From contig CAUUJV010000003.1 in NCBI GenBank assembly GCA_963545565.1, positions 1 through 64,000 on the forward strand: a stretch of 64,000 nt of DNA, read 5' to 3'. This DNA comes from CAUUJV01 sp963545565. Lineage in GTDB: Bacteria > Actinomycetota > Actinomycetes > Actinomycetales > Bifidobacteriaceae. Below the pieces are notes generated by a model that worked only from the letters and a program-made list of their open reading frames with translations, searched no databases and was not told the DNA's origin. Shown here piece after piece: positions 9,135 through 17,435 of the stretch (positions are counted from its first letter, which is position 1; each line of letters begins with the position of its first letter). Both the position numbers and the translations under genes were made by a program.

Positions 9135-9206
9135 CCCATCAATTCCTCGTAGTTTTTTGTAATCATGTGGTTTGATTGATTACTCTGCTTGTCCGGAACT
9201 GATGGG
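9135..9206 (-). terminator. Long-loop inverted repeat between the two sulfotransferase genes
   Basis: CCCATCAATTCC (9135-9146) pairs with GGAACTGATGGG (9195-9206) with a single mismatch across a 48-nt loop. On the minus strand it follows the intact sulfotransferase gene and is followed by ATGTATTTTTATTTTT, so it may act as a weak terminator or pause before the second copy. The remaining gap up to the GTG start of the second copy holds only its ribosome-binding site. Confidence 0.4.
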
Positions 9207-9272
9207 AGTTGCTGGGGTTTGTAGGGATTTGCTATGAAAATTACCTACTGCTTATTGTCTGCTACTTACTAC

Positions 9273-11150
9273 TTACTGCAGGTAGGAGCTTTGTACATAG
9301 TAGGAATTGGTTCCATTCGAGCTTTGTGCATCGAATTGATCCAAGTTATTGCCCTTGTCGGTATTAGTCGTTGCGAAATAGAATCCTTCAAAATCGTACT
9401 TGTACACGCGGTAGATGATGTTGGTGTAGAGCTTCATTGTGTAGCTAGCCAAAATCTTACCGTTGTTATCGCGCACACTCCACGTACCTTGACGTCCAGA
9501 ATCGGTAACGATGGTATTGCCATACTGCTGAACGCTAGAAACAACACCAGAGTAAGGGACTTTGAAGGACTGTACGAGCTTGTAAGTGCCGGCGTTCTCG
9601 TCAACCAAGTACTTGTAGTAGTAAGAATTGAATTTCTTATACTGTGCTTGAGTTGCTTTGTACAAGGTAGAAGCACTTGGCACATACTTCTGCAAATTGA
9701 ACTTCGGGCGAGTCACAATATAGTTCATATTGTTGTTGTACATAGTCAAGTAATACTGGCCGTCAGAAAGATCATCAGTTTCTTGAATGGTCACACTGTG
9801 CTGACCGGTCTGATTCTCGAAGTTGCCAATCTGCTTCAAGCTGTATGAGGCATAAGGAGTATTTGCCCAGAATGCAGATTCGCCGATGAAGTATTGAATG
9901 GTTGGGTTGGACTCAATATTATTGACCTTCATGATTGTGCTGGTTTCGCGAGCACTCAAGATTACAGAGCCGTCTTCTTCCCACTGAATTGTGTTCAAAT
10001 GAAGCCAATCCCAGCGGTCATCACCCTGTTGCATTGAAGTCTTCTTAGTGATCTTCTTATATGCGCTAAGTAAGTCACCAAAATCAACGAGCTGAGTCAT
10101 TTTGCCAGTCTTGGTATTGATTTTTACGATGCGGTCTTCCATTGTGCGGTAAGACTCATTGGAAGCGAGCACAAGTAAGTTGCCATCGCTGTCGAATGCG
10201 TAATCGTGGTGAAGCTGCCATTTGCCAGGCATAGTGTATGTTACGACGATCTTCCCAAGGTTATTCATGCCAGCAATCTGGTTGTAATCGCTGGAATAAT
10301 ACATAATGCCTTGCTTAAAGACCAAACGGTGTGCGCGGTAGTCAAGAATAGGAAGTTCGCCACGCAGAACGCCATGCACGTCGTAATAGAAGATGAAGTC
10401 TTGAGTAGTAGAGTCGTTGCCCATTACTGCATAAAGACCATTGGTCAGAGAAGTCTGCTGTAGAGTGCCGTCGCTAGTGCCGTTGGAAGAGGTTCCAGCT
10501 AGAGCCTTCTTGCCGGCAGCAGTAGTAGTGGTGTCAAGCTGAACCTTCTCATCGCCCCACAAGCTGCCCATCTTATATGTTTCCTTATGGGTTTTGGTGG
10601 TTCCATCTTTATACGTGATGGTGTATGTGATGGTGTTTGTAGTTTCTGGAATGAGGCCAATTACGCTAAATTCGTGAACATTCTGATATTCGGATGCCTG
10701 ATATGCGGTTGCTGTGAAATCGCCGTAATCAGTGTCTGGTGCGCTGACTGTATAGCTCACCTTGGCTGGAGAATCAGTAATGAAATAGGTGTAGAGAGAA
10801 GTCGTGTTGGTATTAAAAGGATTATAACGAATGAGCATATTGTCTTCGTCATATGAATTCTTGGATTTAGCGATTTCAAGCTTGGCTTGTGCAGCGTTCT
10901 GATACTTCGCTGTATATACAGTTTCTGCTTTTGATACGAATACTTGCTCATTTTCTGAGGTGTTGGAGTAATTAGTGTTGTAAGTGACAACGCCCCAAGA
11001 GCCAACCGCAGCTACAATGATTACGCCGATAATAGCGAGAAGAGCCTTATTTTTATTGGATTTTTTCTTTGTGGCTGTTTTTTCTTCGGCGTTATTGTTT
11101 GTGCTTTCAGTGTTGTTCTCCATCGGGGTGTTTTCAATATTTTTACCCAT
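9273..11150 (-). CDS. Membrane-anchored aryl-sulfate sulfotransferase (AssT/ASST family)
   Basis: AssT enzymes move a sulfate group from one phenolic ester to another phenol, without PAPS, through a sulfo-histidine intermediate. This 625-residue protein has a Lys/Asn-rich cytoplasmic tail, one membrane anchor at about 35-55 and an extracellular part. The latter begins with an Ig-like N-terminal domain (about 110-190) and continues with a beta-propeller. Candidate active-site residues are H314/H315 (LHHD), H384 (WLHLN), R401 (SARET) and H451 (GQHS), matching the order His-His-Arg-His of the E. coli enzyme. The start has a good AAAGGAG 7 nt upstream. Unlike enterobacterial loci, no DsbL/DsbI pair is present. 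The natural donor and acceptor cannot be told from sequence. Confidence 0.85.
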   Translation of the reverse strand: MGKNIENTPMENNTESTNNNAEEKTATKKKSNKNKALLAIIGVIIVAAVGSWGVVTYNTNYSNTSENEQVFVSKAETVYTAKYQNAAQAKLEIAKSKNSYDEDNMLIRYNPFNTNTTSLYTYFITDSPAKVSYTVSAPDTDYGDFTATAYQASEYQNVHEFSVIGLIPETTNTITYTITYKDGTTKTHKETYKMGSLWGDEKVQLDTTTTAAGKKALAGTSSNGTSDGTLQQTSLTNGLYAVMGNDSTTQDFIFYYDVHGVLRGELPILDYRAHRLVFKQGIMYYSSDYNQIAGMNNLGKIVVTYTMPGKWQLHHDYAFDSDGNLLVLASNESYRTMEDRIVKINTKTGKMTQLVDFGDLLSAYKKITKKTSMQQGDDRWDWLHLNTIQWEEDGSVILSARETSTIMKVNNIESNPTIQYFIGESAFWANTPYASYSLKQIGNFENQTGQHSVTIQETDDLSDGQYYLTMYNNNMNYIVTRPKFNLQKYVPSASTLYKATQAQYKKFNSYYYKYLVDENAGTYKLVQSFKVPYSGVVSSVQQYGNTIVTDSGRQGTWSVRDNNGKILASYTMKLYTNIIYRVYKYDFEGFYFATTNTDKGNNLDQFDAQSSNGTNSYYVQSSYLQ

Positions 11151-11397
11151 GGTTAACGCTCCTTTCGAAGTCCTCTATCGTCTTTATGTTTTCCCCAGTA
11201 ACCTTGCATTTTTTATTGCAAAATCTTAAAAACACAAAGCGCCTCGCCACAGCATACAGTATTAACCTCAAAAAATATGCAATAATCCTTAAGAATGATA
11301 TATCTTTTCACATGGAAATTATGAAGTCATTAGAAAGTATGACTTTAATAAATGCATAAAAGTATATAAAAACTCGCAAAAGCAATAGGCTAGATGT

Positions 11398-12348
11398 ATG
11401 GCTAAAAAGAAGCATCGCAATAGGGCGTGGGCACCAGCTCCACCAACGTTGAATGAGCCGATTATCGACAATCACACTCATGTGGCATCAGTAGTTCAAT
11501 ATTCGCAATATATGAGTTCGCTTGCTGCTTCCAAGGGGCAAGATACTGTTCCTATTTACTCTGTTGAGGAGCAGATTCGCAAATCTCGTGTGCTAGGTGT
11601 TGAAGGAATTATCGATGTGGGGTGTGAATACCCTAATTTAGCTACAGCCGTCAATATGGCGAAAGCATACTCGACTGTGCATGCAGCAATTGCGATTCAT
11701 CCCAATGAATCTGTGCTGCACGGGCATAGGGGAGACGTTGGGCCAGACGGATTAGAACTTTCCTATAAGCCATGGCATGACATCCCCTTTGATGAGGCCT
11801 TGAATCGTGTGGCAGTTTTGGCGAAGAAAAATCCGTATGACGTTGTAGCAATTGGGGAAACGGGACTTGATTATTTCCGCACAGGAGAAGCAGCTCGTAA
11901 AGCTCAACGTGAAGCCTTCCGTGCACATATTGCGCTCGCGAAAGAGTTAGGTTTGCCGATGCAGATTCATGACCGTGATGCGCACACAGACGTCGTTGAC
12001 ATTTTACTTCGTGATGGTGCTCCTGAAGGAACCGTATTCCACTCATATTCGGCTAATGAGGAGATTGCCAAAATTGCCCGCGAGCATGGATGGTATCTGA
12101 GCTTTTCGGGCACGGTTACATATAAAGGTAATGAGCCAATACGCAGAGCCTTGGCGGTAATTGACCGTAATCATATTATGGTAGAAACTGATGCCCCGTA
12201 TTTAACTCCAATGCCATATCGCGGTCGCACAAACGCTCCGTATATGATTCCTTACACTGTGCAGGGTATGGCTGATGTGCTTGATATTTCAGTAGACGAA
12301 ATGGCACGAATTACTCGCGAAAATACGCGTAAATGCTACCGAATTTAG
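11398..12348 (+). CDS. tatD: TatD-family metal-dependent deoxyribonuclease
   Basis: This 316-residue TIM-barrel hydrolase of the TatD family acts as a 3'-5' exonuclease/AP-type nuclease in DNA repair and turnover. The metal-binding residues are in place: DNHTHV near residue 24, the glutamate in IGETGLDY, QIHDRDAH, the histidine in VFHSYS and the aspartate in VETDAPYLTP. The basic first residues (AKKKHRNRAWAP) are an extension common in bifidobacterial forms. A -10 box TAGGCT (11386-11391) lies 6 nt before the ATG and no Shine-Dalgarno is visible, so the message is probably leaderless. The next gene starts 126 bp later with its own ribosome-binding site. Confidence 0.92.
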   Translation: MAKKKHRNRAWAPAPPTLNEPIIDNHTHVASVVQYSQYMSSLAASKGQDTVPIYSVEEQIRKSRVLGVEGIIDVGCEYPNLATAVNMAKAYSTVHAAIAIHPNESVLHGHRGDVGPDGLELSYKPWHDIPFDEALNRVAVLAKKNPYDVVAIGETGLDYFRTGEAARKAQREAFRAHIALAKELGLPMQIHDRDAHTDVVDILLRDGAPEGTVFHSYSANEEIAKIAREHGWYLSFSGTVTYKGNEPIRRALAVIDRNHIMVETDAPYLTPMPYRGRTNAPYMIPYTVQGMADVLDISVDEMARITRENTRKCYRI

Positions 12349-12473
12349 TGTAAAACCGCCAATTCGAATAGTATTTTGTGTGGGAAACGTGATAGCGTAG
12401 GCATTTGCGATAAATGAGAGCAGTAATTTTTGCTTGCTTTCAGGAATGCTAAGGGAAGCTTGGGAGGTTTCAT

Positions 12474-15188
12474 ATGGCGCAACGCGAGGAAAATAATTCT
12501 GAAGCTGCTGACCAAGAATCTGAACTGCAGACGCAAAGTGATGAAGCAAAACTCGTGCAAGAGCAATCGCAAGCACAAGAGCAGGCACAAGCGCAAGAGC
12601 ACGAGCAAAAAAATCAAGAGCAGACGCAAGGAAAGTCTGAAGAAATTTCAGAAACTTCTACCGAATCTGAAGTACCAGCGAAAGAAGAAACTCCTGCAGC
12701 CAAGATTTCCCCGGCTTCAAAGGCAGCAAAGCCAGCAGAAGTGGCTGAAGAATTGGATAAAACAGGCTCAATTATTCCTGCAGACACCATAACTAAGGCT
12801 CCAAAAATCTCAGCCTCGGCAATTTCAGCTGAGGAACGCCAAGCTTTGAAAGACGCTCAAAAGACAGCTGATCAAGCAAACCGCATGAAAAGCCGTCAAG
12901 CTCGCACTCCGCTTGGACGCTGGTGGTGCAAGCTTCAGGCGTCACCCGACAAGATTTCTATTGGCATGTGCATTGTGGCGCTCGGCGTGGTATATGGCGA
13001 TATTGGTACGTCTCCTCTCTACTTAGCACAATCTTTCGTTTCGGGCCAAGGTGGCATTAAGCATGCAAGTGAGAGCTCTGTTTTGGGCATGCTTTCCCTG
13101 CTTTTCTGGGCGGTGACACTGATTACTACGGTGAAATACGTATTTATTGCAATGCGCATTGACAATCGCGGTGAGGGCGGTATTTTTGCTCTGTATTCTT
13201 TGGTAAAGCGTTACGCAAAATGGCTGTGGATTCCAGCAATGGTTGGTGGCGCGGCGTTCTTGGCAGACTCTGTGCTAACTCCTGCTGTTTCGATTTCTTC
13301 TGCAGTTGAGGGCTTGCGTACGCTGCCTGTTTTTACCTCTATTTTTGAGCAAAATAAGAGTTTAACCCTTGCTATTACGGCTGTTATTATTCTTGTGCTA
13401 TTCAGCATCCAGTCACGAGGCACTGAAAGCATTGGTAAAGTTTTCGGCACTGTAGTGATGATTTGGTTCACCTTCATGGCTCTTGTGGGCGTGATGGCAA
13501 TTGGCTCTAACTGGACTATTTTCCGCGCTCTGAACCCCGTGTATGGTATTCAATTCATGTTCTCATCGGAGAATAAAGCTGGAATTGCAATTATGGGCAC
13601 GGTGTTTCTTGCAACCACGGGTGCTGAAGCTCTGTATTCAGACATGGGGCATGTGGGGCGTGGAAATATTTATGCTACATGGCCATTCATCAAGATTTGC
13701 CTTATGTTGAACTACTTTGGTCAGGGCGCTTGGATGATTGCAAATGCTAACAACAAGTCTGTTCAAGCCATCGAAAACCTCAATCCATTCTTCCAAATGA
13801 TGCCAACAGGCTTCCGCTACGTTGCTGTTGTGCTTTCCGTTGCAGCGGGCGTGATTGCTTCCCAAGCTTTGATTACGGGTGCATTCACCATGGTTTCTGA
13901 AGCAACTGGTCTTAACTGGATGCCTCATCTTCAAGTGCGTTACCCATCGCGCACGCGTGGACAACTCTATATCCCATCTATTAACTGGGTGCTGTGCGTG
14001 GCTACGCTTTCCGTACTTGCGCTATTCCGTGATTCTGAGCATATCACTGCGGCTTATGGCCTGGCACTTACGGTCACCATGATTACCACCACAATTTTGC
14101 TTGCTGCGCATATTTGGTGGGGGCGCAAGCATAAGATTTCTGCGATTATTTTTACCATTGTTTTCTTGGCAATTCAGATTATGTTCTTGATTGCCTCGCT
14201 GTCAAAGTTTATGACTGGTGGCTGGTTCACCACATTGCTCACCCTTGCAATTCTGCTCATTATGTATGTGTGGGATACGGGCACAAAGGTGGAGCGCTCT
14301 CAGCGTCGTCACATGATGCCAGAGGACTTTTTACCGGCGCTCAACGTGCTTCATAAAGACAAAACCATCCCTTTGATGGCAGATAACGTTATTTATTTAA
14401 CTAGCGATAATGAGCTTCGCCGCTTGGACACGGATATTTTCTATTCTATTTTTGCCGATCATCAGAAGCGAGCTCATGCATGGTGGGCAGTGTCAGTATT
14501 CGTTACAGATGATCCATTCACTCGCGAATATTCCGTGGAGAATTTTGGCACGGATTATCTGTTCCGTGTGAGAATTCGCTTGGGATTCAAGGTGAACCAG
14601 AATGTTTCAACCTATTTGCATCAGATTATGCATGAGTTGATTGCTGACGGCACTTTGCCTCCTCAGGAAACCATCTACCCTAAGATTGATGGTGATCCTG
14701 AATTGGGCACAATCGAATATGTGCTTATTCATAAGGAACTTATTCCTGAATCTAAGATTGATTCTCGCGGTGTTGTGGCACTTCGCATGAAGTATGCGAT
14801 TCGCCATCTTGCCGGTTCCCCGGTGAAGTGGTTTGGCTTGAGTGTATACAATCCTCTTGTTGAGGTACAGCCGCTGTTCGTAACTACAACACCTGTGCCT
14901 CCATTGAAGCGTGTTGCTTTGCGTAAAACAAAGCGTCCAATCACTTTGGAAGCAGTACTTGCCAAGAAAGCGTGGGAATCTAAGAAGATGGATACCAGCG
15001 AGATGGATCCTATTACTGCGGCAAATCGTCAGGAGGCGCGTGAAGCTTTTGAGCGTGAACAGCTTGAGCATGCTGAACGTGAGTCTCTGCTTAATGATGA
15101 TGACAGGGTAACCCCGACCGATCAAACTGGAGCAGTAAATCCAGCAGCTACTTCAACGGCTGATTCAACGGTCGACTCAAAAGCTTAA
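12474..15188 (+). CDS. kup: Kup/HAK-family potassium uptake transporter with long N-terminal extension
   Basis: Kup proteins import potassium with protons across the cytoplasmic membrane. The core begins at about residue 155 with ALGVVYGDIGTSPLY, the family signature, and continues with about 12 membrane segments, including RIDNRGEGGIFALYSL and TGAEALYSDMGHVGRGN. The soluble C-terminal domain follows. At 904 residues the protein is far longer than the usual 620-700. The excess is a hydrophilic N-terminal arm of about 150 residues, rich in Gln, Glu, Ala and Lys with short QAQEQ-type repeats, and an acidic C-terminal tail of about 80 residues. The start ATG has GGGAGG 6 nt upstream. It is probably transcribed alone or together with the next gene, which has its own -10 box. 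Confidence 0.93.
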   Translation: MAQREENNSEAADQESELQTQSDEAKLVQEQSQAQEQAQAQEHEQKNQEQTQGKSEEISETSTESEVPAKEETPAAKISPASKAAKPAEVAEELDKTGSIIPADTITKAPKISASAISAEERQALKDAQKTADQANRMKSRQARTPLGRWWCKLQASPDKISIGMCIVALGVVYGDIGTSPLYLAQSFVSGQGGIKHASESSVLGMLSLLFWAVTLITTVKYVFIAMRIDNRGEGGIFALYSLVKRYAKWLWIPAMVGGAAFLADSVLTPAVSISSAVEGLRTLPVFTSIFEQNKSLTLAITAVIILVLFSIQSRGTESIGKVFGTVVMIWFTFMALVGVMAIGSNWTIFRALNPVYGIQFMFSSENKAGIAIMGTVFLATTGAEALYSDMGHVGRGNIYATWPFIKICLMLNYFGQGAWMIANANNKSVQAIENLNPFFQMMPTGFRYVAVVLSVAAGVIASQALITGAFTMVSEATGLNWMPHLQVRYPSRTRGQLYIPSINWVLCVATLSVLALFRDSEHITAAYGLALTVTMITTTILLAAHIWWGRKHKISAIIFTIVFLAIQIMFLIASLSKFMTGGWFTTLLTLAILLIMYVWDTGTKVERSQRRHMMPEDFLPALNVLHKDKTIPLMADNVIYLTSDNELRRLDTDIFYSIFADHQKRAHAWWAVSVFVTDDPFTREYSVENFGTDYLFRVRIRLGFKVNQNVSTYLHQIMHELIADGTLPPQETIYPKIDGDPELGTIEYVLIHKELIPESKIDSRGVVALRMKYAIRHLAGSPVKWFGLSVYNPLVEVQPLFVTTTPVPPLKRVALRKTKRPITLEAVLAKKAWESKKMDTSEMDPITAANRQEAREAFEREQLEHAERESLLNDDDRVTPTDQTGAVNPAATSTADSTVDSKA

Positions 15189-15256
15189 GCGGTTTATAAC
15201 TAAAGCCGATAACACAAGCGGTGTGTAAAAAGGCTAATCGTATTACGGTGTACACC

Positions 15257-16111
15257 ATGTGCAGATTACTGGGATACGCTTTAGCGGGTTACGATGCAAG
15301 CCTTAACGAGGTATTAGAGGCTTCATTGGTGGATGAATTTCGCCATATTTCCCTAATTCATAACGATGGTTGGGGAGCAAGCCTTATTCGCGATGCTAAA
15401 GAGCAAGCGCATCTAGAAGATGGCGGTGCACCTAGACCAGAGTTCTACGATAATCTATACTGCTCCACTCAGCCTGCACGCCTTGATGAAACTTTTGAAT
15501 CTGTGGTTCAGCAGCCTGCTCGCAGTGGCTTATTCCATTTACGTTTAGCTTCTTCAAACCTTCCTTTGTGCATTGAGAATCAACAGCCCTTTTATGCACA
15601 AGGTCTGGCATTTACTCATAATGGCGATATTTCTGATGCAAGCGGTATCAACTTGGTGAATAATCCACATCTACTCGTCACTGAAGAAGAAGTTGCAGCA
15701 ACAGGCGGAAAATCTGATTCAGCAATCTACTTTGCGTATATATTGCACTTTATCCATGAGGGCTGTACTTTGCCTCGCGCCGTTGCAGCTGCAGTTCAAG
15801 AGCTTCGTAAAACGTATCCGTTGTCTTCCTATAACTGCTTTGTTCAGTCTGAAACTGAGCTTATTTGTGTTAATGCTTACGGCCGAAATGTAACATCAGA
15901 CCGCATTATTGAGATTTATGATAAGTACAATCAGGGTGATAAGGCGCTTGACTATCGTGCAATTCGCTACCGTGAACTTGAACGCGGTGGCGTGGTTGTT
16001 GCTTCCTCTGGCTTCGAGCAGAGTAAAGATAATGGTTGGAAAGAGCTGGACAAGAATCATCTTTTAGTTGCTTCAAATGTGACTGGGAAGTACGGAATTT
16101 ACTCGTTATGA
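15257..16111 (+). CDS. Class II glutamine amidotransferase (EgtC/YafJ-like)
   Basis: This is an Ntn-hydrolase of 284 residues. The start at 15257 is fixed by the chemistry, because it places the nucleophile as Cys2 (MCRLLGYA). Other family residues are the FHLRLAS and FTHNGDIS motifs and a GGKSDSAIYF segment. Close relatives include EgtC, which removes the gamma-glutamyl group in ergothioneine synthesis, and YafJ. The stop codon overlaps the next ATG as ATGA, so it is translationally coupled to a glutamate-cysteine ligase. That pairing points to gamma-glutamyl hydrolysis rather than ammonia transfer. A -10 box TACGGT (15244-15249) lies 7 nt before the ATG, indicating a leaderless start. No EgtB or EgtD gene is in the window. 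Confidence 0.85.
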   Translation: MCRLLGYALAGYDASLNEVLEASLVDEFRHISLIHNDGWGASLIRDAKEQAHLEDGGAPRPEFYDNLYCSTQPARLDETFESVVQQPARSGLFHLRLASSNLPLCIENQQPFYAQGLAFTHNGDISDASGINLVNNPHLLVTEEEVAATGGKSDSAIYFAYILHFIHEGCTLPRAVAAAVQELRKTYPLSSYNCFVQSETELICVNAYGRNVTSDRIIEIYDKYNQGDKALDYRAIRYRELERGGVVVASSGFEQSKDNGWKELDKNHLLVASNVTGKYGIYSL

Positions 16112-17373
16112 CAATTCATGAATTTGATTACTTTCATCAAGACCGTGCAGTAAATCCCAAGCACGTCGAATCTCTTGTGCGTTTTTATGAGTATGGCTGT
16201 GTGCCATGTGAAGAATATATGTTTGGCGTGGAAATTGAGCATCTTCCAGTTCGCGTTGGTACAAACCAAGCGGTGACTTTTGCTGAGCCTCGTGGAATTC
16301 GTGAATTGATTATTGCCTTATCAGCTCACTATGATGCCGACAAAGAATATCGCGAAGACGGACAGTTGCTCGGCTTGGGCAAAGAGGGGATTGCTGTTTC
16401 GCTTGAGCCTGGAGGTCAAGTGGAGTGTTCACTTGGGCCGATGACGAGTCTTGACCAGCTGCAGGTTCTCTATGCGCAATTCCGTCGGGATATTGACCCG
16501 CTTCTAGAACGCTTTGGTATTCGCCTAATCAATTTTGGGTATCAGCCAATCACCCATATTGATGAAATTAAGATCAACCCAAAACCACGATATCGTGCAA
16601 TGAATGCTTTCTTCGGTCGCTATGGTCGATTGGGTAGAAATATGATGCGTGGCTCTGCATCTACTCAAGTGAGCTTTGATTTTTCGAGTGAGCATGATGC
16701 AATCGCCAAAATGCGCGTAGCGTGTGCAGTTGGGCCGATTCTTGCTTATGTTTTCCGTAATTCACCATTCTTTGAAGGGCAAGAGAATCCCTATCCACTG
16801 CTCCGCCAGCACATGTGGGATAATCTTGATCCAAACAGGACTGGCCTAAATCCTGGCATTTACGACGATAATTTTGGTTTTGAGCAGGCTGCATATGATG
16901 TTCTTGCAACGCCTCTCATGGTGGCAGATTTGAGCCACACTCCTGAATACACAGGGTCTGAACCGGTGTATATGGCTGCCTATGAGAATGCGGCTGAAAC
17001 ATACCCTGACCGTGAACTCAATACGGCTGAGATTATGCATATCACGTCCACGCACTTTACGGACGTGCGCTTGAAGAACTTTATTGAAATGCGTCATTGG
17101 GATTCTTTGCCCATTGGCCGTGTTGAGCAGCTTACGGACACTGTTTTGCGGCTGTTCACAGATGAAACGGAATTTTCTCGTTTGAGTTCCTATTTTGATG
17201 GTTTGCGTGCAATCGATGTGGTCGAGGCTAAAGCGAATCTGCAAGCCCGTGGTGCTCAAGCTGCTCCGTATGGTCAGAGTTTGGACTTCTGGACTGAGTT
17301 CTTGCATGTTGAAGGTGCCGAGGATTCAGATGAGCCGGGAGACCCTTTACGCCCAGAGGTATTTCAACGATAA
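16108..17373 (+). CDS. Glutamate-cysteine ligase family 2 (GshA/EgtA-like)
   Basis: This 421-residue ATP-dependent ligase of the GCS2 family joins the gamma-carboxyl of glutamate to cysteine. Visible features are the metal/ATP glutamates in MFGVEIEHLPV, the VSLEPGGQVECSLGP stretch, and conserved RYRAMNAFFGRYG and MMRGSASTQVSFDF segments typical of the actinobacterial/plant type. I start at 16108, where the ATG overlaps the previous stop codon. The open frame extends 24 codons further upstream but lies wholly inside the amidotransferase gene. No glutathione synthetase is nearby, so gamma-glutamylcysteine itself, or a product made with the coupled amidotransferase, may be the end product. Confidence 0.86.
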   Translation: MTIHEFDYFHQDRAVNPKHVESLVRFYEYGCVPCEEYMFGVEIEHLPVRVGTNQAVTFAEPRGIRELIIALSAHYDADKEYREDGQLLGLGKEGIAVSLEPGGQVECSLGPMTSLDQLQVLYAQFRRDIDPLLERFGIRLINFGYQPITHIDEIKINPKPRYRAMNAFFGRYGRLGRNMMRGSASTQVSFDFSSEHDAIAKMRVACAVGPILAYVFRNSPFFEGQENPYPLLRQHMWDNLDPNRTGLNPGIYDDNFGFEQAAYDVLATPLMVADLSHTPEYTGSEPVYMAAYENAAETYPDRELNTAEIMHITSTHFTDVRLKNFIEMRHWDSLPIGRVEQLTDTVLRLFTDETEFSRLSSYFDGLRAIDVVEAKANLQARGAQAAPYGQSLDFWTEFLHVEGAEDSDEPGDPLRPEVFQR

Positions 17374-17435
17374 TTTCAAGGTTTTAGTTCGCTATCGCCC
17401 CTATAATTGAGCTTGTCTTATACGAAAGGTACATA

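Noticed and set aside
7869..9848. Plus-strand open frames opposite both sulfotransferase genes
   Set aside because: The same shadow appears opposite both paralogues (IVLVHAVDDVG-type Val/Ile/His-rich peptides), as expected of antisense frames, not genes.
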